Assembly: GCF_003347595.2 (NCBI RefSeq)
Contig: NZ_QCZK02000024.1
Span: 310,001 to 374,000 of the forward strand
Reading direction: 5' to 3'
Length of the DNA stretch: 64,000 nt
Origin: Botryobacter ruber
GTDB lineage: Bacteria > Bacteroidota > Bacteroidia > Cytophagales > Hymenobacteraceae
Shown here: one piece after another, positions 34,269 to 42,808 of the stretch
How the letters are laid out: each line of letters begins with the position of its first letter
How positions within the stretch are numbered: position 1 is the first letter of the stretch
The notes under the pieces: model-generated
The model's input: the letters and a program-made list of their open reading frames with translations, nothing else
What the model was told of the DNA's origin: nothing
The model's database searches: none
Program-made: the position numbers and the translations under genes

Positions 34269-35444
34269 TTATTTGTTATCGATCAAACCTCTGCCAGACT
34301 TACGGATATCGCCTTTGGTGGTAAGCTCCTGTGCCATTTTGTCCAGCACACCGTTAATAAACTGCTTGCTTTTGGGCGTACTGTAGAGTTTTGATATTTC
34401 GATATATTCGTTGATAGTAACCTTAACCGGTATACTCCTGAAGATGTGCATTTCGCAAAGGGCCATCTTGAGTATGATCTTATCGAGGGCGGCAACCCGC
34501 TCCACATCCCAGTTTTTAACACTACCGGCAATAAGGGCTTCATACTTTTCGTCGTCCTGCAGCGTCTGGTCGTAAAGTTCCTCAAAAAACGCTTTGTCTT
34601 CTTCCCAGTTGGCAGATAAATCCAGCAGGGCAGGCTCTTCATCGGCAGGTGCTTCTGCAAAAACCTTGATGGTTTTATTTACCAGGCTCTTGACAATGGC
34701 TTTGTTTTCGACCCAGTTTAAATCCTGCTCCTCAAACAAAGATTGTAAGTTTTTTTCTTTAAAAATAATGTTTTTAAAAATATGTTTGACAACCTCGAAG
34801 TCGTCTTCGGGGGTAGGCTGGGGCAAAGCCAGGTAAGCCAGAAAAGCTTCGTCCTGCTTCAGTATGTTTTTGTAAGCAGCCCGGATGGCGCTTATATCTG
34901 AGCCCCAGCTAATGTTCCGCCGGATGATGTGCTGCTGGTACGATTTGCTGTTGAGCAGGCGCTGCACCAGGGTGTTTTTGGTAAAACGCTGTACGTCAGG
35001 GCCGGTTGCTGCCGTAAACCGTTTCTCCTTTTTCTCTTCCTCTTCTTCCACCAGGCTCACCAGCACTTCCAGTATCTGCAATGTGGCCAGGTAATGGTCG
35101 TAGATGCGCTCTACGGCGCTTATCATCTGGTTGCCGTAAAACTTATTGTCTTTCCGGATCAGGTTCTGATAAAAAACAATGGCCCTGTTTACCGCCCCTA
35201 CAATTTCCTGATCGGCTTCTTCTGCATCGAACCGACCTGTTTCGTGCCACTCTTTAAAAAGCAGCGTCGCAATCTGCTTTTTCCCCTCCAGCAGCTTTCG
35301 GTCCTGCACCTCCATCGAATTTAAGTCTGGTGCAAATTCTTCCCCTATCTGGTCCAGCGCCAGCAGATAATCTGAACCTTCGGCCTGCCGGTAAGCATAA
35401 ATGGCCTGCATAACCTTGATTCGTAATGTTCTGCGGTTGAGCAT
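34269..35444 (-). CDS. nusB: Transcription antitermination factor NusB, long form
   Basis: NusB with NusE binds boxA RNA in rRNA transcripts to prevent premature termination. At 391 residues it is far longer than E. coli NusB (about 139) but typical of Bacteroidota. The N-terminus MLNRRTLRIKVMQAIYAY matches the family; the C-terminal NusB fold (about 250-375) carries NWDVERVAALDKIILKMALCE, TINEYIEISKLYSTPKSKQFINGVLDK. The middle holds an extra helical region with an acidic EEEEEKKEKR stretch (about 133-142). First gene of its operon. TACATTTA shortly upstream is only an approximate -7 element. Confidence 0.94.
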   Translation of the reverse strand: MLNRRTLRIKVMQAIYAYRQAEGSDYLLALDQIGEEFAPDLNSMEVQDRKLLEGKKQIATLLFKEWHETGRFDAEEADQEIVGAVNRAIVFYQNLIRKDNKFYGNQMISAVERIYDHYLATLQILEVLVSLVEEEEEKKEKRFTAATGPDVQRFTKNTLVQRLLNSKSYQQHIIRRNISWGSDISAIRAAYKNILKQDEAFLAYLALPQPTPEDDFEVVKHIFKNIIFKEKNLQSLFEEQDLNWVENKAIVKSLVNKTIKVFAEAPADEEPALLDLSANWEEDKAFFEELYDQTLQDDEKYEALIAGSVKNWDVERVAALDKIILKMALCEMHIFRSIPVKVTINEYIEISKLYSTPKSKQFINGVLDKMAQELTTKGDIRKSGRGLIDNK

Positions 35445-35532
35445 AATGTTTAAATGTAAAGAGCGTTTTGTATTGAGTATGTACTAAATTAAGCAGCGGG
35501 TAAAGCTACTGGTAAAACGGCTAATATCCATC

Positions 35533-35567
35533 AAAAAGAAAGTGCCACAGGTTGTGCAGCACTTTCT
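35533..35567 (-). terminator. Terminator after leucine dehydrogenase
   Basis: On the minus strand AGAAAGTGC pairs with GCACTTTCT and runs into TTTTT. It separates the leucine dehydrogenase transcript from nusB. Confidence 0.75.
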
Positions 35568-35591
35568 GATATTCTTTGACAGAGGCTACTA

Positions 35592-36692
35592 TTAATATGT
35601 TGAGCGTACGCTGCTGATTTCAGCAATACGTTTTTCGGCTAATTTGGTGGCTGCCAGTTGCGTGTGTATGCCCTCCTTTTCTGCTTTCTCCAGCACATCC
35701 AGTGTGTAGCTGTAAATGCGTTCTGTATGGGCATAAGCGCTTTCGCGGTTGTAGCCCACCAGTTCGGAGTACACGTTAATCAGGCCGCCGGCATTAATCA
35801 GGAAGTCCGGCGCATACAGAATATCACGCTCTACCAGCGCCGGGCCATGCACCGCCTCGTCGCGCAGCTGGTTGTTGGCGCTCCCGGCAATTATCTTACA
35901 CTTCAGCCGCCCAATGGTATTATCGTTTATAGTGCCGCCCAGGGCGCATGGGGCAAAGATATCCATGTCCAGGTCGTACAGGTCGTCCATGCCAACTACC
36001 TGCGTACCAAACTTGGATGACACTTCGTGCAGACGGTCTTCGTAAATGTCGGCTATGGCAATCTGTGCATTTTCTTTGGCCAGCAGTTCTACCAGGTAAC
36101 AACCGGCCTGCCCTACCCCCTGCACCGCCACTTTTTTTCCATCGAGCGAATCGGAGCCGAAAGCTTTTTTAGCTGCTGCTTTCATGCCCATATAGGTGCC
36201 ATAGGCAATCAGCGGTGCCGGGTCGCCCCCGCCTCCCATCGCTTCGGAAACGCCAGCCACATGCTCCGTCTCCATCCGGATGTACTCCATGTCTTTTATG
36301 GTTGTGCCAATGTCTTCTGCTGTAATAAAGCTGCCGTTCAGGTTCTTGATAAAACGCCCGAACTTGCGAAACAGGGCTTCAGACTTATCTTTCTGGGCAT
36401 CCCCAATGATTATGGCTTTACCGCCGCCTACATTCAGGCCGGAAATGGCGGCCTTGTAGGTCATGTTCCGGGAAAGGCGAAGCACGTCGTCCAGGGCTTC
36501 TGATTCTGATGCGTATGCCCACATGCGGGTGCCGCCCAGGGCGGGGCCTAATACAGTGCTGTGGACTGCGATAATGGCTTTCAGGCCGGTAGCATGGTCG
36601 TGGCAGAAAACAACTTTTTCGTGGTTACTGGCAGCTAACCGGCCAAAAACCGACTTATCCTGTTGTACTTCTGTTTCTTTAATTTTGACCAT
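35592..36692 (-). CDS. Leucine (branched-chain amino acid) dehydrogenase
   Basis: An NAD-dependent enzyme of 366 residues that deaminates leucine, valine and isoleucine to 2-oxo acids. Substrate-domain lysines are Lys80 (MTYKAA) and catalytic Lys92 (GGGKAI). PALGGTRMW and ITAEDIGTT are family marks, and the NAD-binding GVGQAGCYLVELL follows. The C-terminal LINAGGLINVYSEL also fits leucine dehydrogenase. Single-gene transcript with its own terminator. It probably feeds branched-chain fatty acid precursors, which are abundant in this phylum (inference). Confidence 0.93.
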   Translation of the reverse strand: MVKIKETEVQQDKSVFGRLAASNHEKVVFCHDHATGLKAIIAVHSTVLGPALGGTRMWAYASESEALDDVLRLSRNMTYKAAISGLNVGGGKAIIIGDAQKDKSEALFRKFGRFIKNLNGSFITAEDIGTTIKDMEYIRMETEHVAGVSEAMGGGGDPAPLIAYGTYMGMKAAAKKAFGSDSLDGKKVAVQGVGQAGCYLVELLAKENAQIAIADIYEDRLHEVSSKFGTQVVGMDDLYDLDMDIFAPCALGGTINDNTIGRLKCKIIAGSANNQLRDEAVHGPALVERDILYAPDFLINAGGLINVYSELVGYNRESAYAHTERIYSYTLDVLEKAEKEGIHTQLAATKLAEKRIAEISSVRSTY

Positions 36693-36717
36693 GTATGAAA
36701 TTGATAAAGGGTTATTC

Positions 36718-36725
36718 TATCTTTG
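36718..36725 (+). promoter_or_regulatory. Possible -7 element for the ABC transporter gene
   Basis: TATCTTTG matches TAnnTTTG exactly, 120 bp before the GTG start at 36845. A well-spaced -33 TTG is not seen. Confidence 0.4.
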
Positions 36726-36844
36726 TAAAACGCTGTGCGCTGTTACCTGCCCTTTTTCGACTGTAAAATTAACTCTTTTTTCCATTAATTCAATTTGCAC
36801 AGCGCCTGTCTACGTAAAAGCTCTCAGATCCCAAGTTAATAATT

Positions 36845-38629
36845 GTGAAATCGTTAAGCTACTTAAATAAATACCTGCTCAAGTATAAATTCCGTCTCCT
36901 GTGGGGGCTGGTGTTTATTATTATCTCCAACTTTTTCCAGATTCTGCCGGCACAGGTGGTGCGTTATGCCTTTGATCTGATTAAAGAAGGCATCAGCCTG
37001 CACAATCTTTATGAGGGCCTCGGCCAGCAGGAGCTTATCTATGATGTTTTTGCCAGAAGCATCCTGGTATATGGCGTCGTCATTCTGGCCATGGCGCTGC
37101 TGCGCGGACTGTTCCTGTTTTTTGTGCGCCAGACCATTATCGTGATGAGCCGCCTGATTGAGAACGACCTGAAGAACGAGATTTACGAGCACTACCAGAG
37201 CCTGCCGCTCAGCTTTTACCGCAAAAACAACACCGGCGACCTGATGTCGCGCATTTCGGAGGATGTGAGCCGGGTGCGCATGTACCTGGGCCCTGCCATT
37301 ATGTATGGCCTGAACCTGGTGGTTTTGTTCCTGATGGTGATCCCCTACATGCTGGCTGTTAACGTAAAACTAACCTTTTACACGCTGATCCCGCTGCCCA
37401 TTCTGGCCATCAGCATCTACTATGTCAACAACATCATTCAGCGCAAATCCGACGAGATACAGCGCAGCCTTTCGGGCATTACCACCTTTGTGCAGGAGGC
37501 ATTTTCCGGAATACGGGTGCTGAAATCGTTTGTGCGGGAAGATGATTCGCACAACAACTTCACCAGCGCCAGCAACAAGTATAAAGAAAAATCGCTGGAG
37601 CTGAACTTTGTAAACTCGCTGTTCTTCCCGCTGATCCTGTTCCTGATAGGCCTGAGCACCATTATTACCATTTACATTGGCGGGCAGGAAGTTATCAATG
37701 GCAGCATTACCACGGGCAATATTGCAGAGTTTATTATTTACGTGAACATGCTTACCTGGCCCGTTACCTCGCTCGGCTGGACGGCCAGCCTGGTGCAGCG
37801 GGCAGCGGCATCGCAGCAGCGTATAAACGAATTCCTGCATACCAAAACCACCATCGTTTCGCGCCAGCACATCAGCAGATCCATCCAGGGCGATATTGTG
37901 TTTGACAACGTAAACTTTGTTTATCCTGACACGCACATTCATGCCCTGAAAAATATCTCGTTCCGGATACGGCACGGCGAAACCCTGGCGATCATTGGCA
38001 ACACCGGCTCGGGCAAGAGCACGATTGCCGCCCTGCTGCCCCGCATGTACGACACCACAAGCGGCCGCATTCTGATCGATGACATTGATGTTCGTGACTA
38101 TGACCTGAAGAGCCTGCGCAGCCAGATTGGGTATGTACCGCAGGATGTGTTCCTGTTTTCCGATACCATCAGCAACAACATTGGCTTCGGGCTGCCCAAT
38201 ATTACGGAGGAGCAGATGCAGCAGGCCGCCCGCGATGCCGACGTGTATGAGAACATTATCCGCTTTCCGGAGCAGTTTGAGACCAAGCTGGGCGAACGGG
38301 GCATTACCTTATCGGGCGGACAAAAGCAGCGCGTATCTATTGCGCGGGCACTTGTGCGCGAGCCCAGCATCCTGATACTCGACGACTCGCTTTCGGCGGT
38401 AGATACCAAAACGGAAAATGCCATTCTCAACAGCCTGCAGCGCATCATGGCCAACCGTACATCTATCATTATTTCGCACCGGGTGTCATCGGTAAAACTG
38501 GCTGATCGCATTCTGGTAATGGAGGACGGCGAGATTGTGCAGCACGGTACACACGAAGAGCTGATACGGGAACAGGGCGTTTACAAAGAGCTGTACGAAC
38601 GGCAGTTACAGGCCGAAGATTCGGAGTAG
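36845..38629 (+). CDS. ABC exporter half-transporter with degenerate Walker B
   Basis: A fused membrane/ATPase half-transporter of 594 residues. Six membrane helices fall in 1-320. The ATPase domain (about 345-590) has Walker A GNTGSGKST (385-393), Q loop VPQDVFLF, signature LSGGQ (489-493) and Walker B ILILDD ending in Asp514. The usual catalytic Glu after Walker B is Asp here, as in the degenerate subunit of heterodimeric exporters. The second half-transporter at 39997-41766 has the complementary pattern. Start GTG at 36845; MKSLSYLNKYLLKYK is a normal N-terminus. Substrate unknown; a drug or lipid export role is typical. Confidence 0.93.
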   Translation: MKSLSYLNKYLLKYKFRLLWGLVFIIISNFFQILPAQVVRYAFDLIKEGISLHNLYEGLGQQELIYDVFARSILVYGVVILAMALLRGLFLFFVRQTIIVMSRLIENDLKNEIYEHYQSLPLSFYRKNNTGDLMSRISEDVSRVRMYLGPAIMYGLNLVVLFLMVIPYMLAVNVKLTFYTLIPLPILAISIYYVNNIIQRKSDEIQRSLSGITTFVQEAFSGIRVLKSFVREDDSHNNFTSASNKYKEKSLELNFVNSLFFPLILFLIGLSTIITIYIGGQEVINGSITTGNIAEFIIYVNMLTWPVTSLGWTASLVQRAAASQQRINEFLHTKTTIVSRQHISRSIQGDIVFDNVNFVYPDTHIHALKNISFRIRHGETLAIIGNTGSGKSTIAALLPRMYDTTSGRILIDDIDVRDYDLKSLRSQIGYVPQDVFLFSDTISNNIGFGLPNITEEQMQQAARDADVYENIIRFPEQFETKLGERGITLSGGQKQRVSIARALVREPSILILDDSLSAVDTKTENAILNSLQRIMANRTSIIISHRVSSVKLADRILVMEDGEIVQHGTHEELIREQGVYKELYERQLQAEDSE

Positions 38630-38766
38630 ATTTGTTTTTGCAGCAAGGCACTTTTACTTCTGTTTCAGCACTTTTGGCAGACAATATATTGATGAAAGGA
38701 ATTTTTTAGACTATATTATGCTTTATATACGTATAGAAGTTATTTAAAAACCCAAAATTCCTGTGT

Positions 38767-39168
38767 ATGGCTATCGACTTACAACAAATCGGCAAAAGAT
38801 TTAAGTTTTATACCAATCTAAAGGAGCTGACCATAGACGAGCTGCAGAAAATAACCGGAACCGACCGCAAATGCCTCGAAAACATCATGTGCGGCCAAAA
38901 CTTTCTGCTGGATGAACTTGTGGCTATTGTGAAGCATTTTCCCGATCTGAATACCCAGTGGCTTATTTACGGCGAAGGCAGCATGTTTAAACCCGACAGC
39001 GAAGCGGCCAAAGCCCACCTGAAGAAAGACAAGACCCAATACCTGAAACAGATGCAGCACATGCTGCAGGAACTGGACGCTGCCGAAGTTGCCAAAGACC
39101 ACAGGCCAGATATGGATGCCCTGAGAGCCAAAATTGCAGGAATAAAAGATATTGAAGAGCAGGAGTAG
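38767..39168 (+). CDS. XRE-like small DNA-binding protein
   Basis: A 133-residue protein. Residues 1-75 resemble a divergent helix-turn-helix of the XRE type common in this phylum: IGKRFKFYTNLKELTIDELQ, then NFLLDELVAIVKHFPDLNTQWLIYGEGSMF, whose WLIYGEGSMF ending is the usual close of that domain. The rest (76-133) is charged and helical. No operon partner; 137 bp after the ABC transporter gene. Target unknown. Confidence 0.75.
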   Translation: MAIDLQQIGKRFKFYTNLKELTIDELQKITGTDRKCLENIMCGQNFLLDELVAIVKHFPDLNTQWLIYGEGSMFKPDSEAAKAHLKKDKTQYLKQMQHMLQELDAAEVAKDHRPDMDALRAKIAGIKDIEEQE

Positions 39169-39190
39169 GTAAAGCTGCTCTGCAGATACA

Positions 39191-39241
39191 AAGGCAGGAG
39201 CTTTGGTTATAGTTTTATAGCCAGCGCTCCTGCCTTTTTTT
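39191..39241 (+). terminator. Terminator after the XRE-like gene
   Basis: AAGGCAGGAGC and GCTCCTGCCTT arms with a T8 tract; the loop is about 25 nt with its own weak pairing (GGTTAT/ATAGCC). Confidence 0.8.
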
Positions 39242-39251
39242 TGTTGGCTAC

Positions 39252-39350
39252 AGGAGCAGTGGGTATGGAGGCTGCAGCAGTAGCGTTTTATTTCGGGATG
39301 GTTGGCCTGTTTTATTCTGCTGCTGCAGTCACCATTCCCGCTGCTGTTGC
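39252..39350. repeat. Inverted pair of R1 repeats
   Basis: Left arm 39252-39283 (GGAGCAGTGGGTATGGAGGC), right arm 39314-39350 (GCAGTCACCATTCCCGCTGC). The arms are imperfect complements. Confidence 0.6.
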
Positions 39351-39478
39351 TTTGGATTGAATGTGGGGGTGTGGGGGCATGAGGCGTGGGGGCAGAAAAC
39401 AAGGGGGTTTGGGGGCATGAGGGTTAACACGTGGGTTAACCCCTACGTTATACAATAATACAATAATACAATATTCGA

Positions 39479-40000
39479 TTACGGGATTACCGGCACCTCT
39501 ACCACGCCTTTGTGATCTTCGGGAAACCACTCTACGTAAAATTCCTCCAGCTTCAGGTTCTGTTCTTCGGCGTATTCGAACACGGCGGCATACAGCTTGT
39601 TTGGCGATAGCATGTAATGGGCATCTACCTCGGCACGGACTACTTTGCGGCCTCCGGGTACTTTGCGCAGCTCAAAACCTGCGGGCAAGTTGACAGTTGT
39701 ATCGGGTACTACTACGCCAATGAAAGCTTTCACACTGTCTTTGCCTTTTTCGGGATTGTTGTAGTAGATGTTGCCCAGCACGCCCTCCAGCTCGTTCTTC
39801 TCCAGCACTTCGGATGCCCGCTGAAACGCTTTGCCAAGCTGCTCATCTTTTATGTGTGCTTTTACCGGCTGCCCCGCCACATACAGGGGTTGTGAAGTGG
39901 CTGTGGTGACGTCTGCAGAACTGAATCCGCCGAGGTAAGCATAAAAAGCTACCACTATTATCACGAGCACTGCCATTACCAGCAGAAAGGTTTTATTCAT
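39479..40000 (-). CDS. Membrane-anchored GyrI-like effector-binding domain protein
   Basis: A 173-residue protein: an N-terminal membrane helix (about 5-25), then a GyrI-like/AraC effector-binding fold with PAGFELRKVPGGRKVVRAEVDAHY and the C-terminal EFYVEWFPEDH segment. Such domains bind small molecules. Its ATG overlaps the stop codon of the ABC transporter gene (ATGA), so the two are translationally coupled and may act together. Residues about 27-36 (SADVTTATSQ) are encoded by an R1-like stretch (39893-39918). Confidence 0.75.
   Translation of the reverse strand: MNKTFLLVMAVLVIIVVAFYAYLGGFSSADVTTATSQPLYVAGQPVKAHIKDEQLGKAFQRASEVLEKNELEGVLGNIYYNNPEKGKDSVKAFIGVVVPDTTVNLPAGFELRKVPGGRKVVRAEVDAHYMLSPNKLYAAVFEYAEEQNLKLEEFYVEWFPEDHKGVVEVPVIP
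39893..39918. repeat. R1-like stretch inside the GyrI-like gene
   Basis: AGTGGCTGTGGTGACGTCTG then CAGAA on the + strand nearly matches the intergenic copy at 18225. Confidence 0.55.
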
Positions 40001-41766
40001 AGGTTAATCATGTTTTTGTACTGCATCTGGTAGAGCTGTGCGTAGTACCCATTGTGCCGCAGCAGCTCTTCGTGGTTGCCTACCTCTTTTATCTCGCCGC
40101 GCTCCATCACAATAATTTTGTCGGCTTTCTGGATGGTGGACAGGCGGTGGGCGATGACGATGGAGGTGCGGCCGCGCATCAGCTGCTCAATGGCATACTG
40201 AATCAGCTCTTCGGTTTCGGAGTCGACGCTGGAGGTGGCTTCGTCGAGGATAATGATTTGCGGATTGTAAACCATGGCGCGCACGAACGAGATCAGCTGC
40301 CGCTGCCCCACCGACAGCGTGGCGCCCCGCTCCATTACCTCGTAATGCAGCCCGCCAGGCAGCCGCTCGATAAAACGACGGGCGCCTACCAGGTCGGCGG
40401 CGTGCCACATCTGCTCTTCGGTAATGCTTCTGTTACCCAGGCTGATGTTGTCGGCGATGGTGCCCGAGAACAGGAACACGTCCTGCAGCACCACCCCTAT
40501 CTGGTGCCGCAGCACCGCCAGGTCGTATTCCTTCAGGTCGTGCCCGTCTACCAGGATATGGCCTTTGTTGATTTCGTAGAAGCGGTTGAGCAGGTTGATG
40601 ACGGAGGTTTTTCCTGCTCCTGTAGCACCCACGAAAGCCACTGTCTCGCCTGCTTTTACATCGAAGGAAATATCGCGCAGCACCCAGTCCTCCTCTTTAT
40701 AGGCAAACCACACGTTCTGGAACGACACATCGCCTTTGATGGTAGCAGGGGCATAGGTGCCGGTGTCGGTAATCATTTCTTTACTGTCGAGCAGGCGCAT
40801 GAGGCGTTCGGTACTCACCACCCCCAGTTGCAGCGTATTAAAGCGGTCGGCAATCATCCGGATGGGGCGGAAGAACATCTGGATGTACAGGATAAAGGCC
40901 ATCAGCATCCCCAGCGACATCTCTTCGTCTATTACGCCGTGCGCGCCGTACCATACCAGCAGGCCCAAGCCAGCTGCACCAATTATCTCTGCCACCGGGA
41001 AATACACGGAGTAGTACATCACGGAACGGATGTTGGCGCGGGTGTGCTCCTTGTTTATCTCCCGGAACTTCTCCATCTCGCGCTCCTCGTTGTTAAAAAT
41101 CTGCACAATGCTCATGCCCGTAATATGCTCCTGCACAAACGAGTTCAGCCTTGCCACGGCCGTGCGCACCTCCTGGAAAGTATCTTTTATTTTCTCTTTA
41201 AAAATATAGGTACTGATAAGCATCAGCGGCAGCGTGGAAAGGCTTACCAGCGTCAGCTTCACATCGATATAGAACATGAAGCCCAGGATAAACACCAACT
41301 GGAGCACGTCGCCTATCATGGCAGCCAACCCTTCGCTGAACACATCCGACAGGGTTTCGACATCCGATACGTTGCGGGTAACGAGAGTGCCGATGGGGGT
41401 GCGGTCGAAGAACTGGAGGCGCAGGTTGAGGATGTGGCGGTAGAGCTTGATGCGGATGTCGCGCACCACATGCTGCCCCAGCCAGCCCGCAAAATAGGTA
41501 TGCAGGTATTGCACAATGGCATGCGCCACCAGCAGCACCGTCAGTATCACGAACATGCGCGTGAGGCCTTCCCAGTCGTTGTTCAGTATCTCGTGGTCCA
41601 CGGTGTACTGGATGAGGAAGGGGCGCACGGCAGCCAGTATGGCCGATGCAAAAGTCAGGAAAACGATAAAGTAGAAGGTTTTTATGTACGGCTTCACGAA
41701 CTGGAACAGCCGCTTTAAAACATCCGAATCAAATACTTTACCGGTTGCTTTTGGTTTATCTTCCAA
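39997..41766 (-). CDS. ABC exporter half-transporter with degenerate signature motif
   Basis: A 589-residue membrane/ATPase fusion. Six membrane helices are in 30-320. ATPase domain: Walker A GATGAGKTS (380-388), VVLQDVFLF, signature LSVGQ (484-488) rather than LSGGQ, Walker B IIILDEA with catalytic Glu509. Complete Walker B plus altered signature is the mirror image of the half-transporter at 36845-38629, as expected of a heterodimeric exporter. Coupled by ATGA overlap to the GyrI-like gene downstream. Confidence 0.93.
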   Translation of the reverse strand: MEDKPKATGKVFDSDVLKRLFQFVKPYIKTFYFIVFLTFASAILAAVRPFLIQYTVDHEILNNDWEGLTRMFVILTVLLVAHAIVQYLHTYFAGWLGQHVVRDIRIKLYRHILNLRLQFFDRTPIGTLVTRNVSDVETLSDVFSEGLAAMIGDVLQLVFILGFMFYIDVKLTLVSLSTLPLMLISTYIFKEKIKDTFQEVRTAVARLNSFVQEHITGMSIVQIFNNEEREMEKFREINKEHTRANIRSVMYYSVYFPVAEIIGAAGLGLLVWYGAHGVIDEEMSLGMLMAFILYIQMFFRPIRMIADRFNTLQLGVVSTERLMRLLDSKEMITDTGTYAPATIKGDVSFQNVWFAYKEEDWVLRDISFDVKAGETVAFVGATGAGKTSVINLLNRFYEINKGHILVDGHDLKEYDLAVLRHQIGVVLQDVFLFSGTIADNISLGNRSITEEQMWHAADLVGARRFIERLPGGLHYEVMERGATLSVGQRQLISFVRAMVYNPQIIILDEATSSVDSETEELIQYAIEQLMRGRTSIVIAHRLSTIQKADKIIVMERGEIKEVGNHEELLRHNGYYAQLYQMQYKNMINL

Positions 41767-41924
41767 AATAGAGATGTCTTTGTTGTAGCAGAATTAGCTG
41801 CAGTAGCAGTTTCTACTGTACGTACTTTTAATTCTGACGGATTGCAAAGTTAAGACTTTCGCTTTGATTGTTACACCTGTTTTGCTTCGGGTGTAGAGAA
41901 TGCCTGTTGATAAACTGGTGCGGA

Positions 41925-41997
41925 GGTCCGCATACGTGTAACGGGGACACGGATGTCCCCTGCAGAGAGCTTCAGGACATGGATGTCCTGAAGAGCA
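41925..41997. repeat. Cluster of three short palindromes after truA
   Basis: TGCGGAGGTCCGCA near 41920-41933, GGGGACACGGATGTCCCC at 41943-41960 and CAGGACATGGATGTCCTG at 41972-41989 form hairpins in a row. The last two share the frame ggACAyggATGTcc. They may act as transcript ends for truA or be mobile palindromes. Confidence 0.6.
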
Positions 41998-41999
41998 GA

Positions 42000-42752
42000 C
42001 TATTCATTCTGTAACAACTGCTCCGGATACTCCACCCTGGCCAGGTACAAGCCTTCGGAAGGGGCCGCGCCACTGGCTTTGCTGCGGTCCTGGCTCGCAA
42101 CCAGTTGCTCAAACGCTTCTACGGTTAGTTTTCCTTTGCCCACATCCAGCAATGTGCCCACTACCAGCCGCACCATCCCCCGCAAAAAGCGATTAGCCCG
42201 GATGGTGAACAGCAACTCGTCTCCCTCCTGCTGCCAGTGCGCTTCGTACATGAGGCAGTTGTAGTGTTTGGTATCGCCTTTTACTTTCGAGAAGGTGGTA
42301 AAATCTTCGTAACGCAGCAGCACGGCAGCCGCCTCGTTCATGCGGGCTACGTCGGGTTGCCTGCTCAGGTAGTAAGCGTAGTAACGTGTAAACGGGTTTT
42401 TAGCCAGCGTAATGCGGTAATGGTAGGTGCGGGCGAAGGCGTCGTAGCGGGCATGGGCCTCGTCGGGCACCGGGTACAGGTGCTTCGCCACGATATCACC
42501 GGGAAGCAGGCGGTTGAAACGGTACACGGCATGGGCAGTATCAGCGATCGGCTCCGGCACATCGAAATGCAAAAACTGCTGGCTCGCATGCACGCCGGCA
42601 TCGGTTCTGCCACTGCCGGTAGAGCTGATGGGGTGGCGCAGCACTTTACTCAGGCAATCGTCGAGCACTTCCTGAACGGTGTGCGCGTTGGGCTGCGTCT
42701 GCCAGCCATGGTAATTGGTGCCGTCGTAGGCTATTTCGAGAAAATAACGCAT
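42000..42752 (-). CDS. truA: tRNA pseudouridine synthase A
   Basis: Isomerises uridines 38-40 in the anticodon arm of tRNAs. Catalytic Asp51 lies in GSGRTDAGVHA. YDGTNYHGWQTQ at the N-terminus and the C-terminal FLRGMVRLVVGTLLDVG are family marks. It has 250 residues. The stop codon is followed directly by hairpins. Confidence 0.95.
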   Translation of the reverse strand: MRYFLEIAYDGTNYHGWQTQPNAHTVQEVLDDCLSKVLRHPISSTGSGRTDAGVHASQQFLHFDVPEPIADTAHAVYRFNRLLPGDIVAKHLYPVPDEAHARYDAFARTYHYRITLAKNPFTRYYAYYLSRQPDVARMNEAAAVLLRYEDFTTFSKVKGDTKHYNCLMYEAHWQQEGDELLFTIRANRFLRGMVRLVVGTLLDVGKGKLTVEAFEQLVASQDRSKASGAAPSEGLYLARVEYPEQLLQNE

Positions 42753-42808
42753 TAAGGGTTGAATGGCTAAATTGTTGACTTATTGAATGATTGAACAGCG
42801 CACCATTC

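Larger units (their letters stand above)
39169..39478. other. Repeat-filled intergenic region
   Basis: Contains a terminator (39191-39241), an inverted R1 pair (39252-39350) and a GTGGGGGCATGAGG direct repeat near 39362-39420. A palindromic GGTTAACACGTGGGTTAACC segment lies at about 39422-39441. No gene is visible. Confidence 0.6.

Noticed and set aside
40054..41718. A 554-codon open frame antisense to the ABC transporter gene
   Set aside because: It lies fully opposite a clear ABC exporter gene, and its protein is His/Gln-rich without domain character; a by-product of codon bias. The same holds for the long antisense frames at 5547-6524, 3718-4527 and 19601-20482.
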